From positions 1 through 64,000 of the forward strand of contig JANXSM010000060.1 in assembly GCA_025352665.1 (NCBI GenBank): a DNA stretch of 64,000 nucleotides, given 5' to 3'. Position 1 is the first letter of the stretch. Each line of letters starts with the position of its first letter. This document shows positions 1 to 8,209 of this stretch, one piece after another. This DNA comes from Rhodospirillales bacterium (GTDB taxonomy: Bacteria > Pseudomonadota > Alphaproteobacteria > Acetobacterales > Acetobacteraceae). The notes beneath the pieces were generated by a model that worked only from the letters and a program-made list of their open reading frames with translations, was not told the DNA's origin and did no database searches. The translations under genes and the position numbers were made by a program.

Positions 1-120
1 CACCTCCAGCGCCTCGTCGACCACCGCGCGGATCGTGCGAAGCGGATGATCTGACGGAACACGCGCCTTGCAGCTGACATAGCTGAAACCAAAACCAGGC
101 TGGTCGTCCGAACCACGCAT
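1..120 (-). CDS. Insertion-sequence transposase, N-terminal fragment cut by window edge
   Basis: Reverse-strand reading from the ATG at 118-120 gives a protein starting MRGSDDQPGFGFSYVSCK and continuing with a VPSDHPLRTIRAVVDEALE stretch. This is the usual N-terminus of IS5/IS1182-group DDE transposases (SYV..., RVPxDHPLRxIR). The catalytic part lies to the left of the window. A 7-bp stem (CCGCTCT at 130-136, AGAGCGG at 144-150) sits just upstream of the start and could affect translation. The family group is recognised from the motif; the exact IS is not. Confidence 0.7.
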   Translation of the reverse strand, partial: MRGSDDQPGFGFSYVSCKARVPSDHPLRTIRAVVDEALEV

Positions 121-200
121 CAGAAGCCTCCGCTCTCACAAAAAGAGCGGATCACACACACGGTCTCACCGCACGGAGTTTTTCAGCAGCCTGCTAAGCC
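1..200. mobile_element. Right end of an insertion sequence
   Basis: The transposase start is followed outwards by about 60 noncoding bases ending in TTTTTCAGCAGCCTGCTAA at 179-197, which looks like a terminal inverted repeat of this transposase group. The element ends only a few bases before the stop codon of the neighbouring hydrolase gene (203-205), so it inserted at that gene's 3' end. The other end is outside the window and the element boundary is inferred. Confidence 0.5.
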
Positions 201-202
201 TC

Positions 203-2158
203 CTACTGCGGAAGTTTTGCGAGCTTTCCCACCTGAGCCGCATCGATTGCACGGGCGGCGTCCTCCTGGAGAAGTAGGCGTTCGGCCACCTGCCGCGCAG
301 CCGCATTACGAACGGTGGCGATGTAGGCGTCGTTGTCTCGATAGCGCTTGGCAAGGGATGGGCGAGGGTCGCCGGCCACGCTGCGCTCGGGCTCGGTCGT
401 AGCGAACGGCACAACAGCACCCTGCAGCGGATAGAGTGCCGTTGAACCGAAGCCTGCGGCACGCGGGTTCCAAGCTGTGTAGCTCGCCCGCGGCACCGCG
501 AGTGGGAGCATCCGCACGCCGGCCAATGCCATCCCGTCTGCATCGGCGCGGGGCACGAAAATCGGGTAAGATCCGATTTTGTGCGGAGGCAGGACGGACT
601 GATCGGAGAACCACGCGAGTGTGTGGATGGCGGTGTAAGGCAGTCCGGGAATGTTCGTGGGGACCGCAGCTTCGGCCTCAACCAATGTTCCGTGCGCGCG
701 CATTGGCACCCGGCTGGCCGGCGGGGCAATGCCTTCGCCAATCCAGGCATTCATCGCCGTGAGAAGTGCGCGCATCGGTGGCCCGGCGTGCATTGGGTTT
801 TGCAGCAGCGACAGCGCTGGAACGCCGGTTCGAGCGACCTCGTTGGCCTCAGCGAAATGCGGCGTTCCCACGATCATGTAGGCGCGAACCTCAGCGGGCA
901 AGTCGATGTGGTTGCCCTGCAGATCGGTCACGAGCAGCGACGCCTTGGATGCCCACCATTCGTGCTCGCTGTCGGACTGCATCACCTTCGGGCATGTGCC
1001 CGTCAACATGCATCGGCGCAGCAAGCCGTCGTGCCGACCGGACAGCGGATCATCCAACGTGGCGTAGGTGAATGGGAAGCTGTCCGCCTGCCACGCAGGA
1101 TCTTGTGGATGGCGCGCGTTGCGGCCGGGCTGGCCGAACCTGACGTTGGTCGCCATCCGGCGCGAGCCCGCGACGTGCGGCATCAGCCCGTCGAACACGA
1201 TGCGGCCCTGCGTATCTTCATTAAAGCCGAGATAGAGGAAATCTCGCAGGAAGCGCCCTGATTGGGACACACCGAAGGCGATGGCGTGGTTGACCAAGGG
1301 GCGTCCCGCCGCCGCCAGCGGATTGCCCGCGCTGACATTGCGCCGGAGGAAGCTCGCGACATCGCGAACGGCAGCAAACCCTATTCCGAGCACGGCTGGA
1401 TCACGTGCCGTGTAGGTCACCTCGTAGAGCGCGCCAGCGTCGAAGCCGACGGGACGAGTGATCTCCAACTGCATGGCGTCGATAAAGCGAGCCGTAAGCC
1501 CCGGGGGCGTCTGCCGTGCGTCGGACCAGGCGGCACGGACCGTCACGGCCACGTTCGATGGTTCGGCTGCCGGCCAGGTCACCGTCGCGCGCGAAGTGGC
1601 AGCTGTGTTGTCGAACACGAACTCTTCACGTGCGGGCCCTGTCACGCCCTTCAGCACAGGTGCTGCTAGTGCCAGCTGGTTTGGCTCGGAAGGAATATCG
1701 GCCTGCCAGCCCACCCACACCATCGTGTAACCCTGGCGATGTAGGAAGCCGATCCCGGCGTCCTCCGGCGTCTGCGCACGATTGGCGCCGGGTTGCGTTG
1801 AGTCGTCGAACAACTGTGGTGCTAGTTTTCGCCCGCGGTTGGGCACATCCAACAGCAAGGTGCCATTTCCGCGTGTGGGATCGGCAGGCCGCAAGATGAC
1901 TACGTCCGCGACCGCCTCGACGCGGCCCTGCGGTGATTTTGGGGCTAGGGCAAGGTCGACGATAACGGCGTTGCGGTCATCCGCGGCGTCGAGCGCTATC
2001 GTGGCGCGCGCGATGATCCGCTCGTATGGCCCGGTGTCACCAAAACTCCGCCCAGCAAAGGCCAGCACGCGCTCGACTATGTCGAACTTAATCACTTCGG
2101 CTCTCAAAGGTTGCGCGAGGATACAGAAGGCAAGAGTTGCAGCGAAAATCCTGCTCAT
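203..2158 (-). CDS. Secreted alpha/beta hydrolase-domain protein
   Basis: A 651-residue protein with a Sec signal peptide (MSRIFAATLAFCILAQPLRA) and the layout of the large alpha/beta hydrolase-domain family (PF20091 type): an N-terminal beta-rich part with FGDTGPYERI and LLLDVPNRG, then a hydrolase core. The nucleophile motif GVSQSGR is at about residues 296-302 and a PHVAGSRR stretch follows. The substrate cannot be told from sequence; family members are mostly uncharacterised esterase-like proteins. It stands alone, with an IS end against its 3' end and mobile-element relics upstream, so its C-terminus could have been altered by the insertion. Confidence 0.8.
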   Translation of the reverse strand: MSRIFAATLAFCILAQPLRAEVIKFDIVERVLAFAGRSFGDTGPYERIIARATIALDAADDRNAVIVDLALAPKSPQGRVEAVADVVILRPADPTRGNGTLLLDVPNRGRKLAPQLFDDSTQPGANRAQTPEDAGIGFLHRQGYTMVWVGWQADIPSEPNQLALAAPVLKGVTGPAREEFVFDNTAATSRATVTWPAAEPSNVAVTVRAAWSDARQTPPGLTARFIDAMQLEITRPVGFDAGALYEVTYTARDPAVLGIGFAAVRDVASFLRRNVSAGNPLAAAGRPLVNHAIAFGVSQSGRFLRDFLYLGFNEDTQGRIVFDGLMPHVAGSRRMATNVRFGQPGRNARHPQDPAWQADSFPFTYATLDDPLSGRHDGLLRRCMLTGTCPKVMQSDSEHEWWASKASLLVTDLQGNHIDLPAEVRAYMIVGTPHFAEANEVARTGVPALSLLQNPMHAGPPMRALLTAMNAWIGEGIAPPASRVPMRAHGTLVEAEAAVPTNIPGLPYTAIHTLAWFSDQSVLPPHKIGSYPIFVPRADADGMALAGVRMLPLAVPRASYTAWNPRAAGFGSTALYPLQGAVVPFATTEPERSVAGDPRPSLAKRYRDNDAYIATVRNAAARQVAERLLLQEDAARAIDAAQVGKLAKLPQ

Positions 2159-2309
2159 CGGCTTTCAGCCTCCCGGCGTGTGGTGTCGTGGCGTTGGGCG
2201 CCATCTCCGAAACCATCTGCGCCATAGAAGCTTGAAGGCGTCAAGACTGGATCGAAGCAAGGGGAGCTTCAAAGCAGCAGTAATACCAGAACCCATGGGC
2301 TCTGACTCG

Positions 2310-2462
2310 AATGTGAATTCTCCGACGCGGGACTGATCTGATTCGTTTTTGGACGAACACAGGAGGTTCGTCATGGTGCTTGCGCTTCGTGCTGACTTTG
2401 ATGCCCAGCAACTTCGTTCAGCTGCGCGAAAGAGCAAAGATGCCGCGCAGGCCCGCCCGAAG
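2310..2462 (+). mobile_element. IS630-family fragment (left end)
   Basis: A promoter-proximal piece of an IS630 element: a strong ribosome site (AGGAGG, about 2361-2366), the ATG at 2373 and the first roughly 30 codons of transposase. After about 2462 the sequence switches to the primase-like relic on the other strand, so the element is truncated and inactive. The left boundary is a guess. Confidence 0.5.
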
Positions 2463-2525
2463 TCGGTGACGGCGGCGATCATTGCCGGCCAGGTCTCGGT
2501 CGGCGAGTGCGGATCGGGCCGATAG
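2373..2525 (+). pseudogene. IS630 transposase, N-terminal remnant
   Basis: A 50-codon frame starting MVLALRADFDAQQLR and continuing SAARKSKDAAQARP. This matches the start of IS630-family transposases (ALRxDFDAxxLRxxARxSKDxAQxRR). Homology stops after about residue 30. The remaining codons, to TAG at 2523-2525, read the complement of the neighbouring primase-like relic. The helix-turn-helix and DDE catalytic regions are absent, so it cannot transpose. Confidence 0.6.
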
Positions 2526-2809
2526 TAGCAGCGTGGGTGGAAACGAAGGCTGGCAGTCCCGTGCAAAGACGTAATGCCGCGTCGACGTAAATACGTCTCT
2601 GCGATTGTGCCCGAAATCGGCTGAGATATTGCAAACAGGCGTCGCGCAGATTCAATCGAGTCGGTTGGCGTTGGCAGTGATCTCCTCTGTACATGCAACG
2701 TTCGCTCCGGCGCGGGCAAGCTGGACACCTCCAGAAACCCCTGGCGGCGGCGCTTCTGATCTGATTCGCTTTGTTGATCAGCGGTGGAGAGGGGTAGCCA
2801 CCACGACAA
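2462..2809 (-). pseudogene. Toprim/primase-like protein (DUF7146 type), truncated relic
   Basis: The reverse frame contains SARRLFAISQPISGTIAETY, then LRRRGITSLHG and LRFHPRCYYRP, then ETWPAMIAAVTD. This is the central signature of plasmid- and phage-borne DUF7146/toprim proteins. The frame then runs into the IS630 fragment at about 2462, so the toprim catalytic half is missing. The N-terminal zinc-ribbon part expected upstream is also absent, so both ends are lost. It marks a decayed mobile element together with the methyltransferase and DUF5681 stub to its right. Confidence 0.65.
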
Positions 2810-3234
2810 AGGCCCAATACGCCGCTACCCAGTGCACCTGCCGCACGGTGAAGGCGGCGCCAGAGGGAATTCAGTCAGGCATGACGTTGGTGATCAAGCC
2901 GGTCGTGCCGAGCAGCAGCACCATAGCGACCGTGAGAGGCTGCATCACGCCTGCGTTGAGGCGCAGAAAATCGGCTGAACCCATTATTGGAATTCAGCCG
3001 GCGTATAGAATGTGAGAGGGCGACCGTTGCCTGCAACGAGCAGGCAAGGGTTTCGGCTATTTTGCCTTATCGAGCCCTTCGTCAGGTTTTTGACTGGCGA
3101 TAAGCCATGCCTGGGCTTGGTGAAGGCCGAGTGCAACGGAGCAGCCCCTGCCGCAGGTGGACTGATCGCTGCTAAAGTTGCAATGGCACCCGCGGTGGTC
3201 AGCCGATCAAATTGATGATTGTGATCTTTTGGCA
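2810..3234. other. Gap between mobile-element relics
   Basis: About 425 bases with no convincing gene. Candidate small frames on the reverse strand show no recognisable domain, apart from one possible membrane segment (separate entry). CTGATCTGATTCG occurs at 2333-2345 and again at 2756-2768 at this gap's left edge. The base composition is lower in GC than most of the window. It is probably rearranged mobile-element DNA. Confidence 0.4.
2871..2984 (-). CDS. Possible 37-residue membrane peptide
   Basis: The reverse frame from ATG 2982-2984 to TGA 2871-2873 encodes a peptide with one hydrophobic stretch (VMQPLTVAMVLLLGTTGLI). It could be a small membrane protein of the mobile element or the tail of a broken gene. 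No family is recognised, and nothing but the hydrophobic run supports it. Confidence 0.2.
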   Translation of the reverse strand: MGSADFLRLNAGVMQPLTVAMVLLLGTTGLITNVMPD

Positions 3235-3393
3235 TTAGCAATTTCCTACTTTGTTGCCCAGCGGCCGGCCCCTCGGGTTGCCAGACTTTCCAGGCTGGAA
3301 CTGATGCCGCTTCGGTGGACGCCCGTATCCGACCGCGTCGTCATCCTCCTGGTTGCCGGCGCCTCGCCTTGCTTTGCTTTTATTTGAAGACAT
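3235..3393 (-). CDS. DUF5681-domain protein, short or truncated
   Basis: The chosen ATG (3391-3393) overlaps the 3' end of the methyltransferase gene by 14 bases and gives a 52-residue protein. It carries VGYGRPPKRHQFQPGKSGNP followed by RGRPLGN, the diagnostic motif of DUF5681 (YGxPPxxxxFKPGxSGNPxGRPxG). Family members are usually much longer, so this one stops soon after the motif and is probably truncated. DUF5681 genes often follow ParB-type methyltransferases in alphaproteobacterial mobile regions, as here. Confidence 0.65.
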   Translation of the reverse strand: MSSNKSKARRGAGNQEDDDAVGYGRPPKRHQFQPGKSGNPRGRPLGNKVGNC

Positions 3394-4828
3394 TGTCGTT
3401 CTCCAGGCTTTCCTCGCTATCTGCGTCGGCCGGCACGTCCACCGCGACGGCGCCGCCAACGGAACGGCTACAGAAATCGAATGGCCGGTTGTCCGCAGCG
3501 CGGCGCGCATGCCCGCCTGTAACTGCCTGCCAGCGCCGAACGGCCGTGTCGACGTAGACAGGGTCCAGTTCGATGCCGTAGCATCGCCGCCCCACTCGCT
3601 CGGCCGCCATCAGGGTGCTGCCGCTGCCGACGAAAGGGTCCAGCACGATGTCACGGCGCGTGGTGCAGTCGAGGATGGCATCTGCCACCAGATTGACCGG
3701 CTTCACTGTCGGGTGAAGTGCAAGAAGGTTTCCCTCCTCCGTCTTTCGGCTAAAGGAATTAATGCCTGGATAGCGCCAGATGTTCGACCGGTTCCGACCG
3801 TGCCGACCCAACTCCACATTGTTGCGGTGCTGACCCTTACCTTTTTTATACACCAGAACCAGCTCGTGCTGGCTGCGGTAAAACGAACCCATGCCGGCAT
3901 TATCCTTCACCCAGACGCACATATTCTTCATCTCGGTGTACACCGCGTCGCCTGCCGTCATGACCTCGCGAAGATGGCGCCAATCCATACACACGTAGTG
4001 CAGGGAGCCATCTTTGCTGTGCACCGCGGCCAATCCCAACGCCTTGGACAGGAAGGCCGTGAATTCCGCCTTGTTCATTTCGCCCGTGGCCATGGCGAAG
4101 TCGCGGTGCTTCACAACGCCCAGGCCGGATACATTGCCCTCGATCCGCACATTATAGGGCGGGTCGGTGAACACCATGCTGGCCTGTCGGGTGTCCATAA
4201 GCACATCAAACGAACTTGCTTCCAGGGCGCTGCCGCAGAGAAGCCTGTGCTGACCCAGCAGCCAGAGGTCTCCCGGTAGGGTGATCGGCGGGCCGTCGGC
4301 CGGCGACGGCATATCATCAGCAGCGTTCGGCTCTCCCGCCGAAGTCAGTGACAGACTCTCGATCCGCACATCGATTTCGGGCAGGTCAAAGCCGGTGACA
4401 TCGAGTGAAAAATCGAGGTCAAGCAGCGACAGATCCCGCAGCGTTTCGGCCAGCAGCTTTTCGTCCCACGACGAGATCTCCGTCAGCCGATTGTCTGCAA
4501 TCTGGTAGGCGCGCCTTTGCTCCGCGGTCAGGTGACTGACGGCGATCGTCGGCACCTTCGCACAGTCCAGACGCTGAGCCGCAAGAAAGCGCGCGTGGCC
4601 AGCCATGATCATACCGTCATCGCCGATCAGGATTGGGACCAGGAATCCAAATGTCCGGATGCTGGCTTCAACCTGCTGGATGTGGCGCGCCGTATGCTGG
4701 CGTGGACTCCTGGGGTCGAGCTTCAGTTCTGTTATCGGCCGGTAGGTGACTTGTAGGGAGAACTGGTTGTGGGTCGCCGGCGGGCCCGGCGGGGCAAAGC
4801 TATTGTTCAACCGACTCGGCATCTTCAC
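3380..4828 (-). CDS. ParB-domain DNA N4/N6 methyltransferase, probably orphan
   Basis: 482 residues. The N-terminal ParB/Srx-like domain (about 30-130) shows LKLDPRSPRQHTARHIQQ and IGDDGMIMAGHARFLAAQRL. The C-terminal part is a DNA methylase of the N4-cytosine/N6-adenine type, with the catalytic DPPY motif (VFTDPPYNVR, about residue 220) and the SAM-binding DPFVGSGSTLMAAERVGR near residue 400. It should methylate a specific DNA site. No restriction endonuclease gene is nearby, so it is likely a solitary methylase of phage or plasmid origin. It looks intact, unlike its decayed neighbours. Confidence 0.85.
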   Translation of the reverse strand: MKMPSRLNNSFAPPGPPATHNQFSLQVTYRPITELKLDPRSPRQHTARHIQQVEASIRTFGFLVPILIGDDGMIMAGHARFLAAQRLDCAKVPTIAVSHLTAEQRRAYQIADNRLTEISSWDEKLLAETLRDLSLLDLDFSLDVTGFDLPEIDVRIESLSLTSAGEPNAADDMPSPADGPPITLPGDLWLLGQHRLLCGSALEASSFDVLMDTRQASMVFTDPPYNVRIEGNVSGLGVVKHRDFAMATGEMNKAEFTAFLSKALGLAAVHSKDGSLHYVCMDWRHLREVMTAGDAVYTEMKNMCVWVKDNAGMGSFYRSQHELVLVYKKGKGQHRNNVELGRHGRNRSNIWRYPGINSFSRKTEEGNLLALHPTVKPVNLVADAILDCTTRRDIVLDPFVGSGSTLMAAERVGRRCYGIELDPVYVDTAVRRWQAVTGGHARRAADNRPFDFCSRSVGGAVAVDVPADADSEESLENDNVFK

Positions 4829-4917
4829 AGCTCCATGTGGAGCTGACCAAGTTCACCATTTTAACCCACGCGTGTTGTGCGGAAATTCGTCATACTACTT
4901 GGCGGCCGCATACCCTG

Positions 4918-5328
4918 TCAGTTCGCCTGCATCCGCCGCTGCAATTCTTCGTTCCAAAAGGTGACGAGGCCGGGTTCGGTGAGCATGCATGAGACTGTCG
5001 CCCCCAGGCGAACCAGCGCATCTCTGTTCTCCTCAAATTCCGCCGTCTCTTTTTTGAGCAAGGCCTCAGCCTCGTAGTAGCGTCGCTTCAGCGACGCGCC
5101 TGAAAGCCGACGCAGAAGCGGGCGGCCCGATCGCAGCACCTCGAAGCTAAACGTGCACTGATTGCAGATCGCGTTGACCGAAGACTGCCTGCGATGGACG
5201 TTTTCCTGCACGAAGAGCCAGATTTCCAGCAGGCTCCAAGCGTCATCAATCGCGGGCCGGCCACGCCCATGAACAGGCCGAATGGGAAGGCGCGTCTTAC
5301 CCGGGGAACGCTTTCTAGGGCTGGTCAA
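4918..5328 (-). CDS. Hypothetical protein beside the methyltransferase
   Basis: A 136-residue basic protein with a charged C-terminal half that is probably helical (LKRRYYEAEALLKKETAEFE). No family recognised. It is co-oriented with the methyltransferase, about 90 bases upstream of it, and shares the lower-GC composition of this mobile region. A role with the methylase is only a guess from position. Confidence 0.4.
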   Translation of the reverse strand: MTSPRKRSPGKTRLPIRPVHGRGRPAIDDAWSLLEIWLFVQENVHRRQSSVNAICNQCTFSFEVLRSGRPLLRRLSGASLKRRYYEAEALLKKETAEFEENRDALVRLGATVSCMLTEPGLVTFWNEELQRRMQAN

Positions 5329-5806
5329 GGTGGTGTTTCACGTTTTACCGATTAAACCCTGATTATAGCAAAATCGTCGCAAGCATAAATCGAAAATTTT
5401 CGTCGATCACACTTCTATGTGGCATTTCGGATGGGACATCACAGTTAACTGTGATTGAGATGACCGCTAATCTGGGCACTATGCGGCATTTGTCTGAACC
5501 AGGATGGTCTCTGGATTTCCAGATCAGACTAAAATCACTTGCATGGCGGGCGCGGCCGTTACCACATTTATGTGTGATAGTCGCGCGCCTTAATATTTCT
5601 GCGAAAAGCCCTGGCCCGGCTCCAGCCGCAGTTCTGTTTGGGACCGATTTTGATCCCTGATCGCGCGATTTGTCTCGCTGTTATTGGTCAGAGAAGTCCC
5701 TGTTATCGGCCGTAGGGAATTCAAAGCCAATTCATTGAAAGGATTGAGAAAAAACTGCTCCATTGCACAGTTGAGCATCGAAATCTCTACGTTTTCCCTG
5801 ATAAAA

Positions 5807-5821
5807 CCCTGTTAAACAGGG
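5807..5821. repeat. Perfect palindrome CCCTGTTAAACAGGG
   Basis: The two 6-base arms CCCTGT and ACAGGG are separated by TAA. A related CCCTGATAAAA lies just upstream, and AAACCCTGATTATAGC occurs near 5355. Such CCCTG/CAGGG palindromes are scattered in mobile regions of many alphaproteobacteria; no function is known to me. Confidence 0.5.
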
Positions 5822-5952
5822 AAATACGGCAGAGAGAGGTTCGCTCGTGACTGGCCCCTCCGCCAGGGCCACGCAAGTCTATCCCGGCAGCGTATTAGGT
5901 GCGCAGAACCCCGCATATCCCGACACCGTGCTCAGGGTATGAAGGGGACCCG

Positions 5953-5998
5953 CCTGCCGGGGACTCGAACCGGATGACGCCCGATAGGCGACGTCTTC
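5953..5998 (-). other. tRNA 3'-end-like fragment, possible attachment-site remnant
   Basis: Read on the reverse strand, the region contains CCGGTTCGAGTCCCCGG, which resembles a tRNA T-arm (GTTCGAGTCC), preceded by a GC-rich hairpin like a long variable arm. The T-stem pairing is imperfect and no anticodon or D arm follows, so this is not a working tRNA gene. Given the mobile relics to the left, it could be a remnant att site. Weak evidence. Confidence 0.25.
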
Positions 5999-6001
5999 CC
6001 G

Positions 6002-6068
6002 CTCTAGCTCTTTGTTTTATCGCGTGATTCAGACCTTTCGGTGATTCCACCTTCGGTGATCACGCTCC
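6002..6068. repeat. Dispersed palindromic repeat, family 1, copy A
   Basis: Starts CTCTAGCTCTTTGTTTTATC and contains GCGTGATTCAGACC, then GGTGATTCCACC, then ATCACGC. The outer arms GCGTGAT/ATCACGC and inner GGTG/CACC form a stem-loop. About 55 bases are identical to copy B near 28250-28304. It lies 3' of the beta-propeller gene, so it may end that transcript. Confidence 0.75.
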
Positions 6069-6089
6069 AGGCGCAGGCGCGCCGCGGCA

Positions 6090-7505
6090 CTACAAGCCCG
6101 GTGTGATCGCAAGCAGGTAAGGCTCGTTGCCCACCCCGGTCACTGTGCCGACGATCCTGCCATGCTCCAGGTCCACCACCCAGACCGAACCGCCGCCGGG
6201 ATTGTTGGCCTGGCCGCCGCCGACGATGGCGTATTTGCCATCGGCCGTTGCTGCCACCGCGCGGGGCTGTGACTTGGTGCCCGACCCCTGGGGCACAGGC
6301 AGCGGGATACGGGCGATTTCAGCTTTCGGATTGCCGGCAAGGGCCTGTTTCACGTCAACGACAGACAGGTTGGCGGCGATGAAGTTGGCAACCAGGATCT
6401 TGCTGCCATCCGGGGTGAAGGCGAGGCTGAAAGGGCGGCCTTCGCCTTTGAGGTCGTCGGTGCCAACCTGGATGCGGCGGAGTTCGGCGTCGGGTGATTT
6501 TGCAATCGCCTTGTCAACGTCGATCAGTGAGATGAAGCGGCCGGCTTCGTCCGTCTCGTCGTCGTCGCGGTTGGTGACAGCGACCAGCGTACCGTCCGGG
6601 CTGGTGGCGATGCCCCAGGGGCCGCGCTCGACCGGCACGCGGAATATTTCGAAGTCGGGCGCGCCGGCGAGGAGCTTGGCGAGGTTGATCACCGACACGT
6701 CATGCGTGCCTTCGTTGGCCGTGAACAGGGTGCCGCCGCCGCGCGGGCTGTAGCTCATGCCGTTGGGATCGGCGAAGCAGCCCCAGTCGGGATTGGGCGA
6801 GTCGTGCGGGATCAAAGCGGGGTTGATCGCCATCTCGGCGCAGGAATGGCCCGCCGATTGGCTGACGTGGCCGCCGTTTCCACGGGCCAGCATGGCCACG
6901 TGCTGTAGCTGCTGCGTGGCCAGGTTGATGACGCCGATCTCGCTGGCGCCATCCTCATGGCCGATGCCCTCGGAGTTGGCGACGATGATGTACTGCCGGT
7001 CTGGCGTCAGCACGATACCGGCCGGACCGCCGCCGCCGGAAGGATAGATGGCGTCGATGGCGTTGGTCGTGTCGTTGTTGGCAGGGTTGAGCGCCTTGGC
7101 GACATCGAGGATCGTCACGGCGCCAGGGTAGCCGTGCGGCATGCCGGAATTGACCTCTTCCGGGCGCGACAGCCCGGCGTGGTCGACCACATAGGCCTTG
7201 CCGCCGGGTGGGATGATGATGTTGTTGGCCAGCGCCTGGCCGGGAACCATCCGGATGCCGACAGTCTTGGCATCCGTCCGGACGGGATCGATGCTCGGCA
7301 CGTCGGGCGTGATGCGCACGCGGCTGACGATGGCGTTCTGTGTAAAATTGTTGGCCGGGTCCATTGCGCGGGCGATATCGATCACGATCACACGCGGGTC
7401 GCGACGCCCGGTCACGAAGGCATAGGGGCCTTGGGCCATGGCCGCACTGGAGGCCAGAAGGCCGATTGCCGTCAGCAGGGCCGGTGCCACGCGCAATGAT
7501 GTCAT
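6090..7505 (-). CDS. Exported YVTN-type beta-propeller protein
   Basis: The start chosen at 7503-7505 gives MTSLRVAPALLTAIGLLASS and a signal peptide ending AMA; a GGAG ribosome site precedes it. The longer frame upstream lacks support. The mature protein (about 450 residues) is made of repeats such as GIVLTPDRQYIIVANSEGIG, GIATSPDGTLVAVTNRD and SLAFTPDGSKILVANF, the DG..L.V.N pattern of YVTN/NHL-like propellers. The internal YSPRGGGTLFTANEGTHDVS repeat is also typical. It is predicted to be periplasmic or secreted; ligand unknown. It is alone in its transcription unit. Confidence 0.75.
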   Translation of the reverse strand: MTSLRVAPALLTAIGLLASSAAMAQGPYAFVTGRRDPRVIVIDIARAMDPANNFTQNAIVSRVRITPDVPSIDPVRTDAKTVGIRMVPGQALANNIIIPPGGKAYVVDHAGLSRPEEVNSGMPHGYPGAVTILDVAKALNPANNDTTNAIDAIYPSGGGGPAGIVLTPDRQYIIVANSEGIGHEDGASEIGVINLATQQLQHVAMLARGNGGHVSQSAGHSCAEMAINPALIPHDSPNPDWGCFADPNGMSYSPRGGGTLFTANEGTHDVSVINLAKLLAGAPDFEIFRVPVERGPWGIATSPDGTLVAVTNRDDDETDEAGRFISLIDVDKAIAKSPDAELRRIQVGTDDLKGEGRPFSLAFTPDGSKILVANFIAANLSVVDVKQALAGNPKAEIARIPLPVPQGSGTKSQPRAVAATADGKYAIVGGGQANNPGGGSVWVVDLEHGRIVGTVTGVGNEPYLLAITPGL

Positions 7506-7742
7506 GTGTTTTCGCTCCGTCGAGACGGCCGCTTGGCGCGGCGCTTGTGAGGACACGGCCCGATGATGGCCGATCGACCGGTGTCGTTTTTGACGCTTGC
7601 ACACTGCAGGGAGCGTGTCACCCAGCAGTATCGCCAGGACACCCCTTGCAAGCCTCTCCCGCCGTTATCTCTCTGGGCGAAATCCTTTCAGCCCGGCTCA
7701 CCCATACTTCCGGGCGGCTTAAAATCGGCTCATCGCAGCCCT

Positions 7743-8004
7743 TCGGGCTCGCCGCAAATGATCACCGACCTGCTGAGCAAGCAGATCGGCGCCGTGATCG
7801 ACCTCAGCGGCGGCTACCTGCCGCAGCTGCAATCGGACAATCTGCGCGCGCTCGCCATCATTGGCGGCAAACCCTGCGACCGGCTGCCCGGCATCGAACC
7901 GATGAAGGACCAGGGCTTGAACCTGTCTGTCGAGGCTTCGTACGCCATGGAAGGCCCGAAGGGTGTGTCGCGCGAGATCGTGAACCAACCCAACGCCGCC
8001 GTCA
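7743..8004 (+). pseudogene. TctC/Bug-family substrate-binding protein relic
   Basis: Within a longer frame, GSPQMITDLLSKQIGAVIDL, then YLPQLQSDNLRALAIIGGKP, then a PGIEPMKDQGLNLSVEAS stretch and PKGVSREIVN match the middle-to-C-terminal part of tripartite tricarboxylate receptor proteins (family pattern: ...LRALAV...LPDVPT..E.G.....S..G...P.G.P.EIV). The N-terminal half and signal peptide are missing and no start context exists, so this is a decayed fragment. No TctA/TctB membrane genes are nearby. Confidence 0.6.
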
Positions 8005-8209
8005 CGGGTATCCGGCTGCACGAAGATAACACGCGGGCGAACATCTTCATGCGCCGTTCCCATCCACACGTGGTCGCAAAGATGTGCCACCCGCCGGCTA
8101 CGGACGATACCGCTGTTGGCGAATGTCGGGCTGCGAAATAGCCGGAGATCGGCGGAGGCGCCTCGATCTGGGCCGCCGTCGGGTGGCAGGCGTTGCCCCA
8201 TGCTCCCGA

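Larger units (their letters stand above)
5329..6089. other. Long noncoding gap with palindromes and relics
   Basis: About 760 bases with no credible gene. The left half is AT-rich relative to the window. It contains a perfect palindrome (5807-5821), a tRNA-3'-like fragment (about 5953-5998) and a dispersed repeat (6002-6068). TGTTATCGGCCG occurs here near 5701 and also just inside the methyltransferase gene near 4731. The gap probably includes the right junction of the mobile region. Confidence 0.4.

Noticed and set aside
3015-3241. An 85-codon minus-strand frame in the relic region
   Set aside because: No homology pattern or ribosome site; composition fits noncoding mobile-element debris.
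5590-5778. A 62-codon minus-strand frame
   Set aside because: Lies in the palindrome-rich gap with no start signal or recognisable domain.
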